This document shows positions 15,486 to 24,189 of a DNA stretch of 41,626 bases, piece by piece. Source of the stretch: a virus. Both the position numbers and the translations under genes were made by a program. Every line of letters begins with the position of its first letter. The stretch's first letter is position 1. Location: positions 1-41,626 of IMG/VR virus record IMGVR_UViG_3300025674_000100. The stretch is one strand, 5' to 3'. The notes under the pieces are model-generated. The model was not told the DNA's origin. It saw nothing but the letters and a program-made list of their open reading frames with translations, and did no database searches.

Positions 15486-18400
15486 TCACATAATAGGCAT
15501 TTGTTCATCATCGCCTTCCTGTTCAACGATTACCTCTTTTTCTTCGGCCTGTTCCACATTCGTTTTGCGTGGCACTCTAAACACGGCACGACCACCTTCA
15601 ATATCCAATTCGCCTTCAATTTCGTTGCCAACCTTATCCGTTCTCTTGACGGATATGTGCTTCGGCATATTCAACGGTGTTTCATCAGCCATTCCGTTAG
15701 GGTCAAACATGGGTATGCCCTCGTCATCAACCAAAGAAGTCGGCCCTCGTGGTGAAGTCATCATATCCATTTCACCATCCCATCCGCCACCTGATAGTGA
15801 ACCGCTAATTCTCGCAAGCGTTGTTCCCTGTTTGGTTTCAATGGTGTCATCATCAATTGCTTCATTGACCGACCATTCGCCTTCTTCTGTTCTTTCAAGG
15901 CCATATTCAGCACCATATTGCTCAAGCATATTCTCCGTCAAGCCCTTGATTTTGTCAATAAGGCTCTCCGCTGAGAATGCTTTGTCAGCACTGATAATGT
16001 GTGATCGTGCGTGGCTCAATATGCTCGCCACCTTATCCTCTTCACCATTTGGCTCAACCAAAGTGGCTCGTGTGAATGTGAAGGTGTCCTTTGTCACGAA
16101 TGGTGGTGGATAGAGGGATAACTCCCGCTGACCCATTTTTAGGAGGTGAACACCAACAGAACCCCAAACCCCAATCTGTTTTTCTGCGTGTCGTGCCAAA
16201 GGACTGTTTGGTTCAATGCTCATTACATTGAATGCGTTGCCATCCCACTCGCCTTTCACCACCAACGGTGAACGATGACCGGGATATTCCAACAGAATGT
16301 TTTCTCCATCGTTTGACACAAACGGCAGGGTTGTGCCTTTTGTCAAACCGTCTTGACTTGGAGTGTATAGCACCCACAAATGATGAGCCTCTTTGCCCTT
16401 AGCAAAGGTGGACTGTGCATCACGAATCCACAGGTCGCCACCAATCGCCTCACTATTTTTCAACAAACCCTCTTTGTCGGTAAATTTCGTATCAAGAGGC
16501 ATAGGGAATGATATGTTGTCATTCGTGTGATACATGGTGCGAAGGATTTGGAGTCTGTCCTCCAATGGATCCATGTGAATATCCTCGCCACGATGCACCA
16601 ACAAATCCATAGCACGCAGGTGCTTGCCCTTCAAGAAAGCATCAAACACAAAGTCGCCCATCTGTTCACGGACACCTTCTTTCACAATGTCAGGCAATTT
16701 GATTTCTTTGCCCTTCTTATCCTTAGCAGTGATTTTGCTGCCCTTCTTTTCAACAAACAAACGCTTCCCTTCGGGCTTCTTTTGAACGACCCAATCCCCT
16801 GAAAAGCCACGCAATTCCTCAATGTCATCCAATTTATACACCGTGTGAGCAGGAACGAGTGGCGTTTCAAAAACACCTGTTGGTTCATAGTCATCGGCTT
16901 TGAACAAGTCACCGCTAATGACGGGAATGTGACCCATGTTGTTTGTGACATAAAGTGCAGGTGCATCCTTTTCCTTCGGTGCAATTGGGCGGTCAGCGTG
17001 AGTGGGGTCAATCATCTGCAAATGACCTTCGTGGACTGTTTTTTGCAGGGAATCAAACGGCTTATCCTTGACTTCAAAGCGGATGCCGTTTGCGTCTTTA
17101 TCCCACTTCCATGCCAATGTTGCGGGCATTTTGTGACCCCAAGCATCCATGTCACCACTCAAATATACAGGCGGAGTGGTGGCTTCACTTGTTGGGTGAA
17201 CAGGCCCAACATTGACTTCTTTTGGTGCTAACCCATCCCCAAGCACCATAGGTGCGAGCGTGCGAGTGTTCGGATTTGACCCACGCATCATGTAATAATT
17301 CGCTGCCTGAGCCAATTGCTGAACATTCCCACGACTGATGGTATTCGCCAACACATTCTCATTTGGTGCATTGGTGCTGAATACATCCGAGCCATAGCGT
17401 TGCATGACTTCTTTTGCCATTTCTTGCATGACTTGACCCAAATTGGCATCCATTTTTTCATAGTGGTCGTTGTGATAAGTGTGATATTGTTCGTCACCGG
17501 GATGACGCTCTCGTGTTGGGCCGATGCGTGGCATACCCATGTCACTGTGGGATGAAATGATTCGCCCAAGTGGTTGTTGAGTGAGAGCCAACGAGGGAAT
17601 AATCATCCGCTTGCCACTCCCTGCCACTTCGCTTGGGTGCAGGTGTTGTTGATTGGCAACGGTATTCCAAAGACCCCTTCGCCTGTTGAATGAACGCACA
17701 CGGGGGTTCTCCGATCCTGCCTCCCAACCACTCCCAATTGCTGATTTATGTGGATGGTTTTGCATAACAGGGTGATTGATGGTCTGTGGGAAAAATGACG
17801 AACCACTTCCGTGAAACGAATCGTCTTGGTCGTTTAGAGGATGGGTTCGGTCTGTCAAATATCCCATTAGTGCTTCACCAAGCCAACCCTCAAACGCTGC
17901 GGGATAGGATTGAGTGAGAGCCGACACCAACGAATTGGCATCACGCCCAACACCGCCCCAAAATTGATACGGACTCCAATAATGATGGGTGTGTGATGGT
18001 TCAATGCCACCTTCGTCATTCAACACAAACGGTGACTTAAAGTGATTCAAACCTTGACGAACAGGCTCAGGACTCACAGGCCCATGATGGTGTGAAGCCC
18101 GTTCCCACCATTTCGCAAGTGGAGTCATACGCTCAAACCAATTGCGCTTTGCACGATCCCATGATATTCCCGCATCGGCTTTGAAATTGTTGGCAATACG
18201 CCTTGCTTCAGGGCTTTCTTCACCTTCTGTTTGCCCCATTTTCTTGAGCAATTCCATGAAAGCGTGCCGTTGCTCAGGGGTTTGCCACTCAGTCCCAAAC
18301 AGGTATGAAAGCAAACCAAGACGGCTTGTGTTTTTCGCCATCATCCCCCCTTTCTGTTGAACATTTGCACCCCATTGGCGTGCCTTCATTTCACGATATT

Positions 18401-18995
18401 CCTCATCGCTCAAAAACGAATTGCGGTCATTACGGTCTTGTTGATACAAGTCCATCATGCTCTCGCTTGGGCGACCAAGCAAATCCTCGTATTCAAAGGG
18501 AACAATATCACGCCTCTCCATTTCTTGCATGGTGTGAAGCATATTGTGTCCATCCTCATCCTCTTTGATCATTTCAAACAAATGCTCAATGAAATGAGGG
18601 TCGCCCCATTGTGAACCATGTAGCAAAGGCATTACACAGTTATCCCAAGACAACGGGTGGCGTTTGCCAAATGGATTTTCCTCATGTGCTTTCGGCCAAT
18701 CCTCAGCGTAATTCGTGCTAAATCGCCGTTGTCCTGCAACATAATCGTCATACCCATCGGGCAAATTGAGGTTTGAAAGAATGCTTGGTTTATCCAAATC
18801 CTGCATTCGGTATGGCGGTTGTTCCATAGCCATTGGCATCATAGCCATGAGTGCGGAATCCTCCTTCTCAATGGCTTTACCGTCAGCATAGAATTCCTCA
18901 CACGCTTTGAGGTAAAGCGTGGAGTCAAAATTAGGGTTGGTGTGAAAAGAAACCAAAGCATCGGTTCGGATGCGAATGAATTCTTCACGGTTCAC
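15486..18995 (-). CDS. large virion-module protein with DNA-ligase-like domain
   Basis: A 1169-residue protein starting at a GTG at 18995 behind GAGGTGAT. Residues 1-700 match no family I know; they are rich in His, Met, Pro and aromatics. Residues about 725-880 resemble the nucleotidyltransferase domain of ATP-dependent DNA ligases. KPEGKR at 740-745 fits motif I (KxDGxR, with Asp replaced by Glu). MDLLVHRGED at 796-805, followed by PLEDRLQILR, fits the FDLLYLNG/PLxxR block. GGDLWIRDAQST at 853-864 fits the motif IV region. The usual Lys of motif V is not evident near HHLWVLY (871-877), so activity is doubtful. The C-terminal 90 residues are acidic. It lies between portal-side genes and the protease, hinting at a virion or packaging role. 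Confidence 0.6.
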   Translation of the reverse strand: MNREEFIRIRTDALVSFHTNPNFDSTLYLKACEEFYADGKAIEKEDSALMAMMPMAMEQPPYRMQDLDKPSILSNLNLPDGYDDYVAGQRRFSTNYAEDWPKAHEENPFGKRHPLSWDNCVMPLLHGSQWGDPHFIEHLFEMIKEDEDGHNMLHTMQEMERRDIVPFEYEDLLGRPSESMMDLYQQDRNDRNSFLSDEEYREMKARQWGANVQQKGGMMAKNTSRLGLLSYLFGTEWQTPEQRHAFMELLKKMGQTEGEESPEARRIANNFKADAGISWDRAKRNWFERMTPLAKWWERASHHHGPVSPEPVRQGLNHFKSPFVLNDEGGIEPSHTHHYWSPYQFWGGVGRDANSLVSALTQSYPAAFEGWLGEALMGYLTDRTHPLNDQDDSFHGSGSSFFPQTINHPVMQNHPHKSAIGSGWEAGSENPRVRSFNRRRGLWNTVANQQHLHPSEVAGSGKRMIIPSLALTQQPLGRIISSHSDMGMPRIGPTRERHPGDEQYHTYHNDHYEKMDANLGQVMQEMAKEVMQRYGSDVFSTNAPNENVLANTISRGNVQQLAQAANYYMMRGSNPNTRTLAPMVLGDGLAPKEVNVGPVHPTSEATTPPVYLSGDMDAWGHKMPATLAWKWDKDANGIRFEVKDKPFDSLQKTVHEGHLQMIDPTHADRPIAPKEKDAPALYVTNNMGHIPVISGDLFKADDYEPTGVFETPLVPAHTVYKLDDIEELRGFSGDWVVQKKPEGKRLFVEKKGSKITAKDKKGKEIKLPDIVKEGVREQMGDFVFDAFLKGKHLRAMDLLVHRGEDIHMDPLEDRLQILRTMYHTNDNISFPMPLDTKFTDKEGLLKNSEAIGGDLWIRDAQSTFAKGKEAHHLWVLYTPSQDGLTKGTTLPFVSNDGENILLEYPGHRSPLVVKGEWDGNAFNVMSIEPNSPLARHAEKQIGVWGSVGVHLLKMGQRELSLYPPPFVTKDTFTFTRATLVEPNGEEDKVASILSHARSHIISADKAFSAESLIDKIKGLTENMLEQYGAEYGLERTEEGEWSVNEAIDDDTIETKQGTTLARISGSLSGGGWDGEMDMMTSPRGPTSLVDDEGIPMFDPNGMADETPLNMPKHISVKRTDKVGNEIEGELDIEGGRAVFRVPRKTNVEQAEEKEVIVEQEGDDEQMPIM

Positions 18996-19004
18996 GGTAT
19001 CACC

Positions 19005-19790
19005 TCATTGGTGATTACCGATCTTCTCAATGAGGAATGCGATTTCATTGAGCAATCCTGAGTCACCACCCATCTTGTGTAGTGTGGCTAAGGAATCCTC
19101 AATGGGTGCGAGGTTTGGCTCGCCTTTCCTGTCGCCACCATCAACCAAATTCATGTGCAGGGTGCTTCCGTTTTCGTCATAGCCCGTCTTAGCGAAAGCA
19201 AAAATTTTCGCTGTTTCACTGATTGGTGACGAAGCAGGGGCTTTTTCTGTGTAAAACGGAATAGTGCCGTTTGTTTGATACGGTTTTGCTTCAACGGGCG
19301 TTCCACCCGAATAGTCAATGAATTGTGGTGAAATGTTTTCAACGCCACTTTCTTGTTGATATTTAGCGATGATTTCCGAAGTCAAATCCTCTTTCTTGAC
19401 CTTCTTTGAATCGGCTTCTTCCTTATCCTTGATTTTATCCGAAATAAACGGATTTGGTGCTGATGCACCGCCCACATTCATTTGGGTTTTCATGCTGTGG
19501 CGAGGCTTGTTCGTTCCTCCCGTTGATGACGAAACAGGGGCATCGCCTTTCTTGACTTCTTTGAATGGGATTTTCTTATCGCCACGATCAGACTTGTAGT
19601 CGCCTGTTTCTTTGCCTTTCTTGGAGGCTTCAATTTTCTTGCCAACAGCCTTTTCCCAACCCGACAATTTGCCGTCTTTGTCACGGTCAGCCAAATGGGG
19701 TTTTTCCAAAGTCGCCTTTTCCAATTCCTTAACCAAAGCCAACAATTCTCCGTGTGGAGTCTTTGCGGGTTCGTGCCATCGTGGTTGCAT
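19005..19790 (-). CDS. EF-hand-containing protein, unknown
   Basis: A 261-residue protein from the ATG at 19790, four bases after AGGTGAT. Residues 35-46 (DRDKDGKLSGWE) are a textbook EF-hand calcium loop, with Asp at 1, 3 and 5, Gly at 6, Leu at 8 and Glu at 12; the flanks are helical. The following 130 residues are Lys, Ser and Gly rich and probably disordered (KKIEASKKGKETGDYK). The last 60 residues form a separate segment (FAFAKTGYDENGSTLHMN; LLNEIAFLIEKIGN). It lies between the small head genes and the 1169-residue protein. A single loop may bind calcium structurally; dockerin-like use is another option. The function is unknown. Confidence 0.6.
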   Translation of the reverse strand: MQPRWHEPAKTPHGELLALVKELEKATLEKPHLADRDKDGKLSGWEKAVGKKIEASKKGKETGDYKSDRGDKKIPFKEVKKGDAPVSSSTGGTNKPRHSMKTQMNVGGASAPNPFISDKIKDKEEADSKKVKKEDLTSEIIAKYQQESGVENISPQFIDYSGGTPVEAKPYQTNGTIPFYTEKAPASSPISETAKIFAFAKTGYDENGSTLHMNLVDGGDRKGEPNLAPIEDSLATLHKMGGDSGLLNEIAFLIEKIGNHQ

Positions 19791-19795
19791 TTTTA

Positions 19796-20167
19796 TCACC
19801 TGTAATTCCTGCTTGAAGGGCTACTTTTTGGAGGCATCGCTGCCTCCATTGATTGCCACATTCGCAATTCCTCATCGGCACTACGCTTTGTAATCATAGC
19901 ACCATCACCTGAATTAAAAGCGGAGGTGAAAGAACCTCCATCGCCCAATTCCCTGTTAAGTGGGTCATAGACTTCATCGGCCATTGGGGTAATCGCCCGT
20001 AGCCAACCTGCCTTTCGCATCAATGTAGCGGGGTCATCCATAGCCTTCGTGAGCGTGGCGTTTTCGGATTTTAGTGAGGTGACTTCGGCACGAAGGCTTC
20101 TCACCTCAGCGACCAATTCCTTGAGCAAATCAGCGGTTGCTTCTCCAACGGACAATTCCTCACTCAT
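19796..20167 (-). CDS. coiled-coil protein in head module
   Basis: A 123-residue protein whose ATG at 20167 overlaps the previous stop (TGATG); a GTG at 20170 would add one residue. Residues about 8-45 form a coiled coil (DLLKELVAEVRSLRAEVT, then SENATLTKAM). The rest is Ser/Asp-rich and ends basic (KSSPSSRNYR). It lies in a run of short genes between portal and protease. A scaffold, internal head or assembly role is plausible from this position; no family is recognised. Confidence 0.55.
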   Translation of the reverse strand: MSEELSVGEATADLLKELVAEVRSLRAEVTSLKSENATLTKAMDDPATLMRKAGWLRAITPMADEVYDPLNRELGDGGSFTSAFNSGDGAMITKRSADEELRMWQSMEAAMPPKSSPSSRNYR

Positions 20168-20739
20168 CACATACCACCCATCATCGGTCCGGGCATCGGC
20201 ATACCGCCCGGTGGCATTCCCGCAGGGCCGGGTGAAGGCATATTCATCAACGAGGATAAGTCAGGCATACCCCCGCCCATTTCAGCACCCGGTGTGTGTT
20301 GAACCATAGCGGAGTCTTTCAAACGAATGACTTCGCACATATTGCGGATGTCCTCAACACGATCTCGCAAAGCCATCATAGAGTTAGCGTGTCCGAGAAC
20401 GGTATCACCATCAAGGTTTTCGGAATATCGGGATTGGCCGATTGTTCCAATGTGTGCCGTAATGTCGGTGGCAAGATCGGTGAGGCGTTGCTCAAAATCG
20501 GACAGGGCTTCTTTGCTTGAGGAATACACTTTGCCCGATTGAGTGAGGGCATCCATTTCCTTTGGCGTTGGCGCACCCATTGACTCAGGTGGAGTCGGTG
20601 CGGGTGCGGGAGGTGAAACCTGTGCGGGCATCTGTGCCTGTTGTCCCGTTGGGTCGCCATCCTGTTTTCGCAACATCATGCTCTCACGCAAAGCGACCAC
20701 TTTCATGCGGTCAGCAATTGATGGTGAAGCACGATACAT
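20167..20739 (-). CDS. Pro/Gly/Met-rich head-module protein
   Basis: A 190-residue protein from the ATG at 20739 (MYRASPSIADRM), with GGACTGAT just upstream; a TTG at 20766 would extend it into the previous gene. A Pro/Ala-rich linker (QVSPPAPAPTPPE) separates a short basic N-terminus from a helical core (SSSKEALSDFEQRLTDLA; SMMALRDRVEDIRNM). The C-terminus is a Gly/Met/Pro low-complexity tail (PAGMPPGGMPMPGPM). The overlap with the next gene suggests translational coupling. No family is recognised; it may be a minor head protein. Confidence 0.5.
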   Translation of the reverse strand: MYRASPSIADRMKVVALRESMMLRKQDGDPTGQQAQMPAQVSPPAPAPTPPESMGAPTPKEMDALTQSGKVYSSSKEALSDFEQRLTDLATDITAHIGTIGQSRYSENLDGDTVLGHANSMMALRDRVEDIRNMCEVIRLKDSAMVQHTPGAEMGGGMPDLSSLMNMPSPGPAGMPPGGMPMPGPMMGGM

Positions 20740-20744
20740 TTGAA

Positions 20745-21119
20745 TCAGTCCTGTTGTGGTCGCCAAAAGGTTGAGGAACGGCCATATCGGGACACTCCGA
20801 GAACGGTTGCCCCCTCAGTGCCGTCATAGTCGCTGACAGTGTTGCGGTGTTGTGCCACATTACCAAGAACACGCCCATCGCCTTGAACAACACTCTCATC
20901 GCTCTTGGCAATTTGTGCCGTAGCCATGAAAGACTTGTGCAAATCCAAATCACGCTCAAGAATAGCGAGAGCATTCTTTGCCTCACTAATGTGCTTGGCA
21001 ACATCATCGGTATTGTTGTGTGCGATTGCCTGTTGCATGGCTTCCATGCTCGCCAAAGCACGCCTTGCCATAGGATCCATTTTCGTAATCAGTCCAAAAT
21101 CAAGAAAGCCTTCCGTCAT
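20745..21119 (-). CDS. small helical head-module protein, unknown
   Basis: A 124-residue protein from the ATG at 21119 (MTEGFLDFGLITKMD), with GGAGGG nine bases upstream; a GTG at 21140 is in frame but has no site. Residues about 15-65 are helical (ARRALASMEAMQQAIAHN; SEAKNALAILERDLDLH). The second half is Gly, Ser and Thr rich. It follows the portal gene, so it may be an internal head or assembly protein. No family is recognised. Confidence 0.5.
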   Translation of the reverse strand: MTEGFLDFGLITKMDPMARRALASMEAMQQAIAHNNTDDVAKHISEAKNALAILERDLDLHKSFMATAQIAKSDESVVQGDGRVLGNVAQHRNTVSDYDGTEGATVLGVSRYGRSSTFWRPQQD

Positions 21120-21161
21120 CTCAATCAACCCTCCCCACACGCTTCACACAAATGAATGTTT

Positions 21162-22949
21162 TCATAAACCTAACCTCCGATTGAGGTTATTCAATTTTTC
21201 ATCAACATTGGATTCGGCAGGGCTTCTTTCACTTCGCCTGTCTTGAACGGTTTGGCTCATGTGATGCTCTCCGTCAAAGCGATTCACACGGTCAGGGCTT
21301 TTGCCACCACTTCTCCGTGAATGCAAATTCAATTGTGATTTGCCTCGTGTTCTCAATGGTCGCAAATCCGTTCCATGAGTGGTTGTCATAGCCGAGGGTA
21401 TGGGGCGAGAGCCATGAATGTCATCCTCAACATTCCGTTTCCAAATTTCATCCATCGTTGGTGGTAAAATGTGGGATTTAGCCATCGCACCCCCACCTTG
21501 TTGCGGTGGCGCACCTTCAGGCGGTGGGCCTGTTTGCGGTGGTGGCGGTGGTGCTTCTTTGTAATCAAAGTGAAGGTAGCCATTGTCATCACGCAATTGA
21601 GCATCATAGCCCGCTTGCTTCATTTGCATCATGTTGCGGATAGCCATTTCATCCCTTCGCATAGCCATGATTTCATCCTCTTCCTCATGTGGATTGAGAA
21701 TGATTTCCCACTCGCTAATTTGAAGGGCTTCAAGCAATAGAGGGAATAGACGATTGTTATACAGGTTTTGACTTGAAGCCAAAGCCCGATTGGTGACGAC
21801 AATTTGCATTCCTTCGTTGTTCAAACCACCGCCCGACACATCGTTCATAAACACATTTGATACACCGTAAAACGATGAAATGCGTTGGCGAATGTCGTCT
21901 TTGATCGGGATGTATTGTAATTCTTCAAGGGTGTCCATCATACGCACATATTCAAGACCACCACGACCCGTTTCTGTTTCAACACCAACCGTAGGAATGT
22001 ATTGTGGGTCACGCTCAAGGTGTTCCTGAATGTTGCGTGCGGTTCGCTCAACGGTTTCAAGGTTGGATGATTTAATCACCATCACACCTCTCGGCATCCG
22101 CCTCTTTTGGTAAGCCGAATACACATAATTGTCCATCGCAATCAGCGTGTTCACTTGTCGCCATAGTGTAGCAACGGGCGAGCGACCATACAATTTTGAG
22201 GGCGACCATTTGCTCAAATGGATGACTTCGCCTTCGGTATAGACCTGTCCTGCACCAACACCTGCGAGGTTCATGTAATGAATGGGAACAACGGGTAATC
22301 CTGTTTTCGGACATTTCTCATCCTTGTCGCTTGTGCGGAATGACCTGTCCAACAGGCTCGTGTATTGCTTGCCCCCACGCACACCACGCTTATCGGCAAC
22401 AATACGCATGAAAATGGGGTCAGCACGAGTGATTTCTTTGATGCGGTAAAATTGTGGTTGTCCTGTGTTGGGATCCACGAAATACTCCTTCGTGAGAATC
22501 AGGTATGCGTCATCAACAATGTTCAAGTCCATTTCCACTTCACGAAGGACTTCAAGGAATGATTGCGACATTCGGTTGTCCTCGTGGAGAAGGGCGTTTG
22601 CATATTCCAATTGTCCCTTATCCGCATCACGAACCTCGCCTCCGCACATACGGCACGAGTCCACTGCCTTGTTGTATTCTTCATCGCACTCTCGGCACTT
22701 TTTCACAAATTTTGGTTTCCATGTCCAACCTTTGCGGAATGTTTCAGTCGCCAAGTGATTGAGAATTGAACGCAACACCAAACACTCGTATGAGGCAGCG
22801 TATAGTGCGGGGATGGTAATACCCTGCAACAATGGAGGCTCTTGGACACCTGTGGTGAACAATGGCATCTGTGGCGTGGGTGTTTCATGGCGTTCCATGT
22901 CCATGCCAAGAGCCGAAAACAAACGGTCAATGCGTTTCTTTTCACTCAT
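21162..22949 (-). CDS. portal protein with zinc-finger insertion
   Basis: A 595-residue protein starting at the ATG at 22949, five bases behind GAGGTGAT; a TTG at 22955 is less likely. The portal forms the dodecameric DNA channel at one capsid vertex. Portal-like features are the start of the core (YAASYECLVLRSILNHLA), VIHLSKWSPSKLYGRSP, the stem-side QRISSFYGVSNVFMNDVS, and the crown helix after NRALASSQNLYNNRLFP. Residues 85-102 hold CREC and CRMC, a zinc-finger insertion unusual for portals. The C-terminal 130 residues are disordered: a poly-Pro stretch, then basic Arg/Ser/Gly-rich sequence. It lies one gene after the large terminase. Confidence 0.88.
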   Translation of the reverse strand: MSEKKRIDRLFSALGMDMERHETPTPQMPLFTTGVQEPPLLQGITIPALYAASYECLVLRSILNHLATETFRKGWTWKPKFVKKCRECDEEYNKAVDSCRMCGGEVRDADKGQLEYANALLHEDNRMSQSFLEVLREVEMDLNIVDDAYLILTKEYFVDPNTGQPQFYRIKEITRADPIFMRIVADKRGVRGGKQYTSLLDRSFRTSDKDEKCPKTGLPVVPIHYMNLAGVGAGQVYTEGEVIHLSKWSPSKLYGRSPVATLWRQVNTLIAMDNYVYSAYQKRRMPRGVMVIKSSNLETVERTARNIQEHLERDPQYIPTVGVETETGRGGLEYVRMMDTLEELQYIPIKDDIRQRISSFYGVSNVFMNDVSGGGLNNEGMQIVVTNRALASSQNLYNNRLFPLLLEALQISEWEIILNPHEEEDEIMAMRRDEMAIRNMMQMKQAGYDAQLRDDNGYLHFDYKEAPPPPPQTGPPPEGAPPQQGGGAMAKSHILPPTMDEIWKRNVEDDIHGSRPIPSAMTTTHGTDLRPLRTRGKSQLNLHSRRSGGKSPDRVNRFDGEHHMSQTVQDRRSERSPAESNVDEKLNNLNRRLGL

Positions 22950-24189
22950 GGGCAATCACCTCAAACGCTCGCTTCAATTTGTCCTCCGACATCCCCCACG
23001 CCTTAAGCAATTCAACCTGCTCTTTCTTTGAAGCGTAGGTGTAAGTCAAAAGACGCATAGCCGTTTCATCACCTTCATAGGATTTGAGCAAAACCGCAGC
23101 ATTCCTTTTGTTTTCATTCAAATAGGGATAGGCTTTGCGGGCTGCCTTTTGCACTGAAAGGTCGCCTTCAATGACGAATTGGCGATCTTCCCACATAATG
23201 TTGCCCACGCCAAGACTCTCCTTTAACACAACGGTAAATTCATCACCTCTTTTGCTCGTGAACGGCAAAAACAAACGAGGCGAACCTGATGGCGTAATTT
23301 CCAAGTGTCCACCAACATCCCAAAGGTTAGCGATGAAATTGTCAGCATTTTTGAGCATGATTTTGGGGGACTGTTTGCCGTAAAGCAGTGCCTTTGAGTC
23401 ATTATTCCTCGCTTTGCCAACCACTTCAATGTCAAACAAAAAGCCGTGTGATTTGATGAGCATGGCAATTTCAGCCGAAGTCGCTGTGCTATGTGATGCG
23501 AGCATTTGTGAAGTCATCCCACCATAATCGTCTATGTTTTGTGATGCTTTGCTCAATATGTCATATTCTCGTCGGCTCAAACGGCTTTCAGCGTTGAGTC
23601 GGTCAGACCATTCTTTCCATATTGCTTCTCGTGTTTCTTCGTCAGCGTTTCGTGACGAAACAACCGCTTTACGAAACAGGAATTCCAAGCGTTCACCATG
23701 CGTAGCGAGCATATTGAAATCGTTATCACGGACATCAATGTGTCCCCAATCGCTGTCACGCCACCATGAAAATTCTTTGAGCAAAGCATCCTGTTCCTGC
23801 TTCAACAAATTGATTAGGCGAGGGATAATGGCTTCTTCACCATTTTCCTGCATGATTTTGATTATTTGATCGCCACTTGTGCCAAAATTGTCCATGAAAT
23901 AACTGCGTGTTATTCCCACCGTTGGCGTTGCCGTTGTTCCCGGTTGGTCGGTTGGCATACCTTCGTTTTCGTTGCCTGAAAATCCTTGAATCTGTGAACC
24001 CGCTGTTGCTTGAGGTGGCATTTCCTGCTGTTGCTCTTGTTGGATGGTTTTGGCTTCCTCTTGTTTTGCTTCTTCCAATTCTTTGGTCTTTTCAGCAACC
24101 TTCTCCGAAGCCATTTGCTGATTGTTTGGCAACAATTTGAGGATGGCACTATCCATCGTATTCAGCATGGGATTCCATTCAATTTTCAT
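22942..24189 (-). CDS. unknown protein between terminase and portal
   Basis: A 415-residue protein whose ATGA start overlaps the terminase stop. Residues about 25-65 are a Glu/Lys/Gln-rich helix (SEKVAEKTKELEEAKQEE), followed by a disordered Gly/Gln/Pro stretch. From about residue 90 the protein is compact and helical (QIIKIMQENGEEAIIPRL; LEFLFRKAVVSSRNADE), with a beta-rich segment near 285-325 (GGHLEITPSGSPRLFLPF). The last 60 residues are helical. In most phages nothing this large lies between large terminase and portal. No catalytic motif is visible; a packaging accessory or portal-associated protein is a position-based guess. Confidence 0.55.
   Translation of the reverse strand: MKIEWNPMLNTMDSAILKLLPNNQQMASEKVAEKTKELEEAKQEEAKTIQQEQQQEMPPQATAGSQIQGFSGNENEGMPTDQPGTTATPTVGITRSYFMDNFGTSGDQIIKIMQENGEEAIIPRLINLLKQEQDALLKEFSWWRDSDWGHIDVRDNDFNMLATHGERLEFLFRKAVVSSRNADEETREAIWKEWSDRLNAESRLSRREYDILSKASQNIDDYGGMTSQMLASHSTATSAEIAMLIKSHGFLFDIEVVGKARNNDSKALLYGKQSPKIMLKNADNFIANLWDVGGHLEITPSGSPRLFLPFTSKRGDEFTVVLKESLGVGNIMWEDRQFVIEGDLSVQKAARKAYPYLNENKRNAAVLLKSYEGDETAMRLLTYTYASKKEQVELLKAWGMSEDKLKRAFEVIAHE

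Noticed and set aside
15469-16113. 214-codon plus-strand open frame
   Set aside because: It lies fully opposite the 1169-residue protein, has Ser/Pro/Leu-rich shadow composition and no ribosome site.
17870-17925. AAFEGWLGEA in the 1169-residue protein as another copy of the motif
   Set aside because: One residue too short between Phe and Trp; does not fit the pattern.
22730-22770. TFRKGWTWKPK in the portal as another AFxxGW copy
   Set aside because: The first Ala and the spacing after Trp differ, and it lies within the portal core; judged coincidental.
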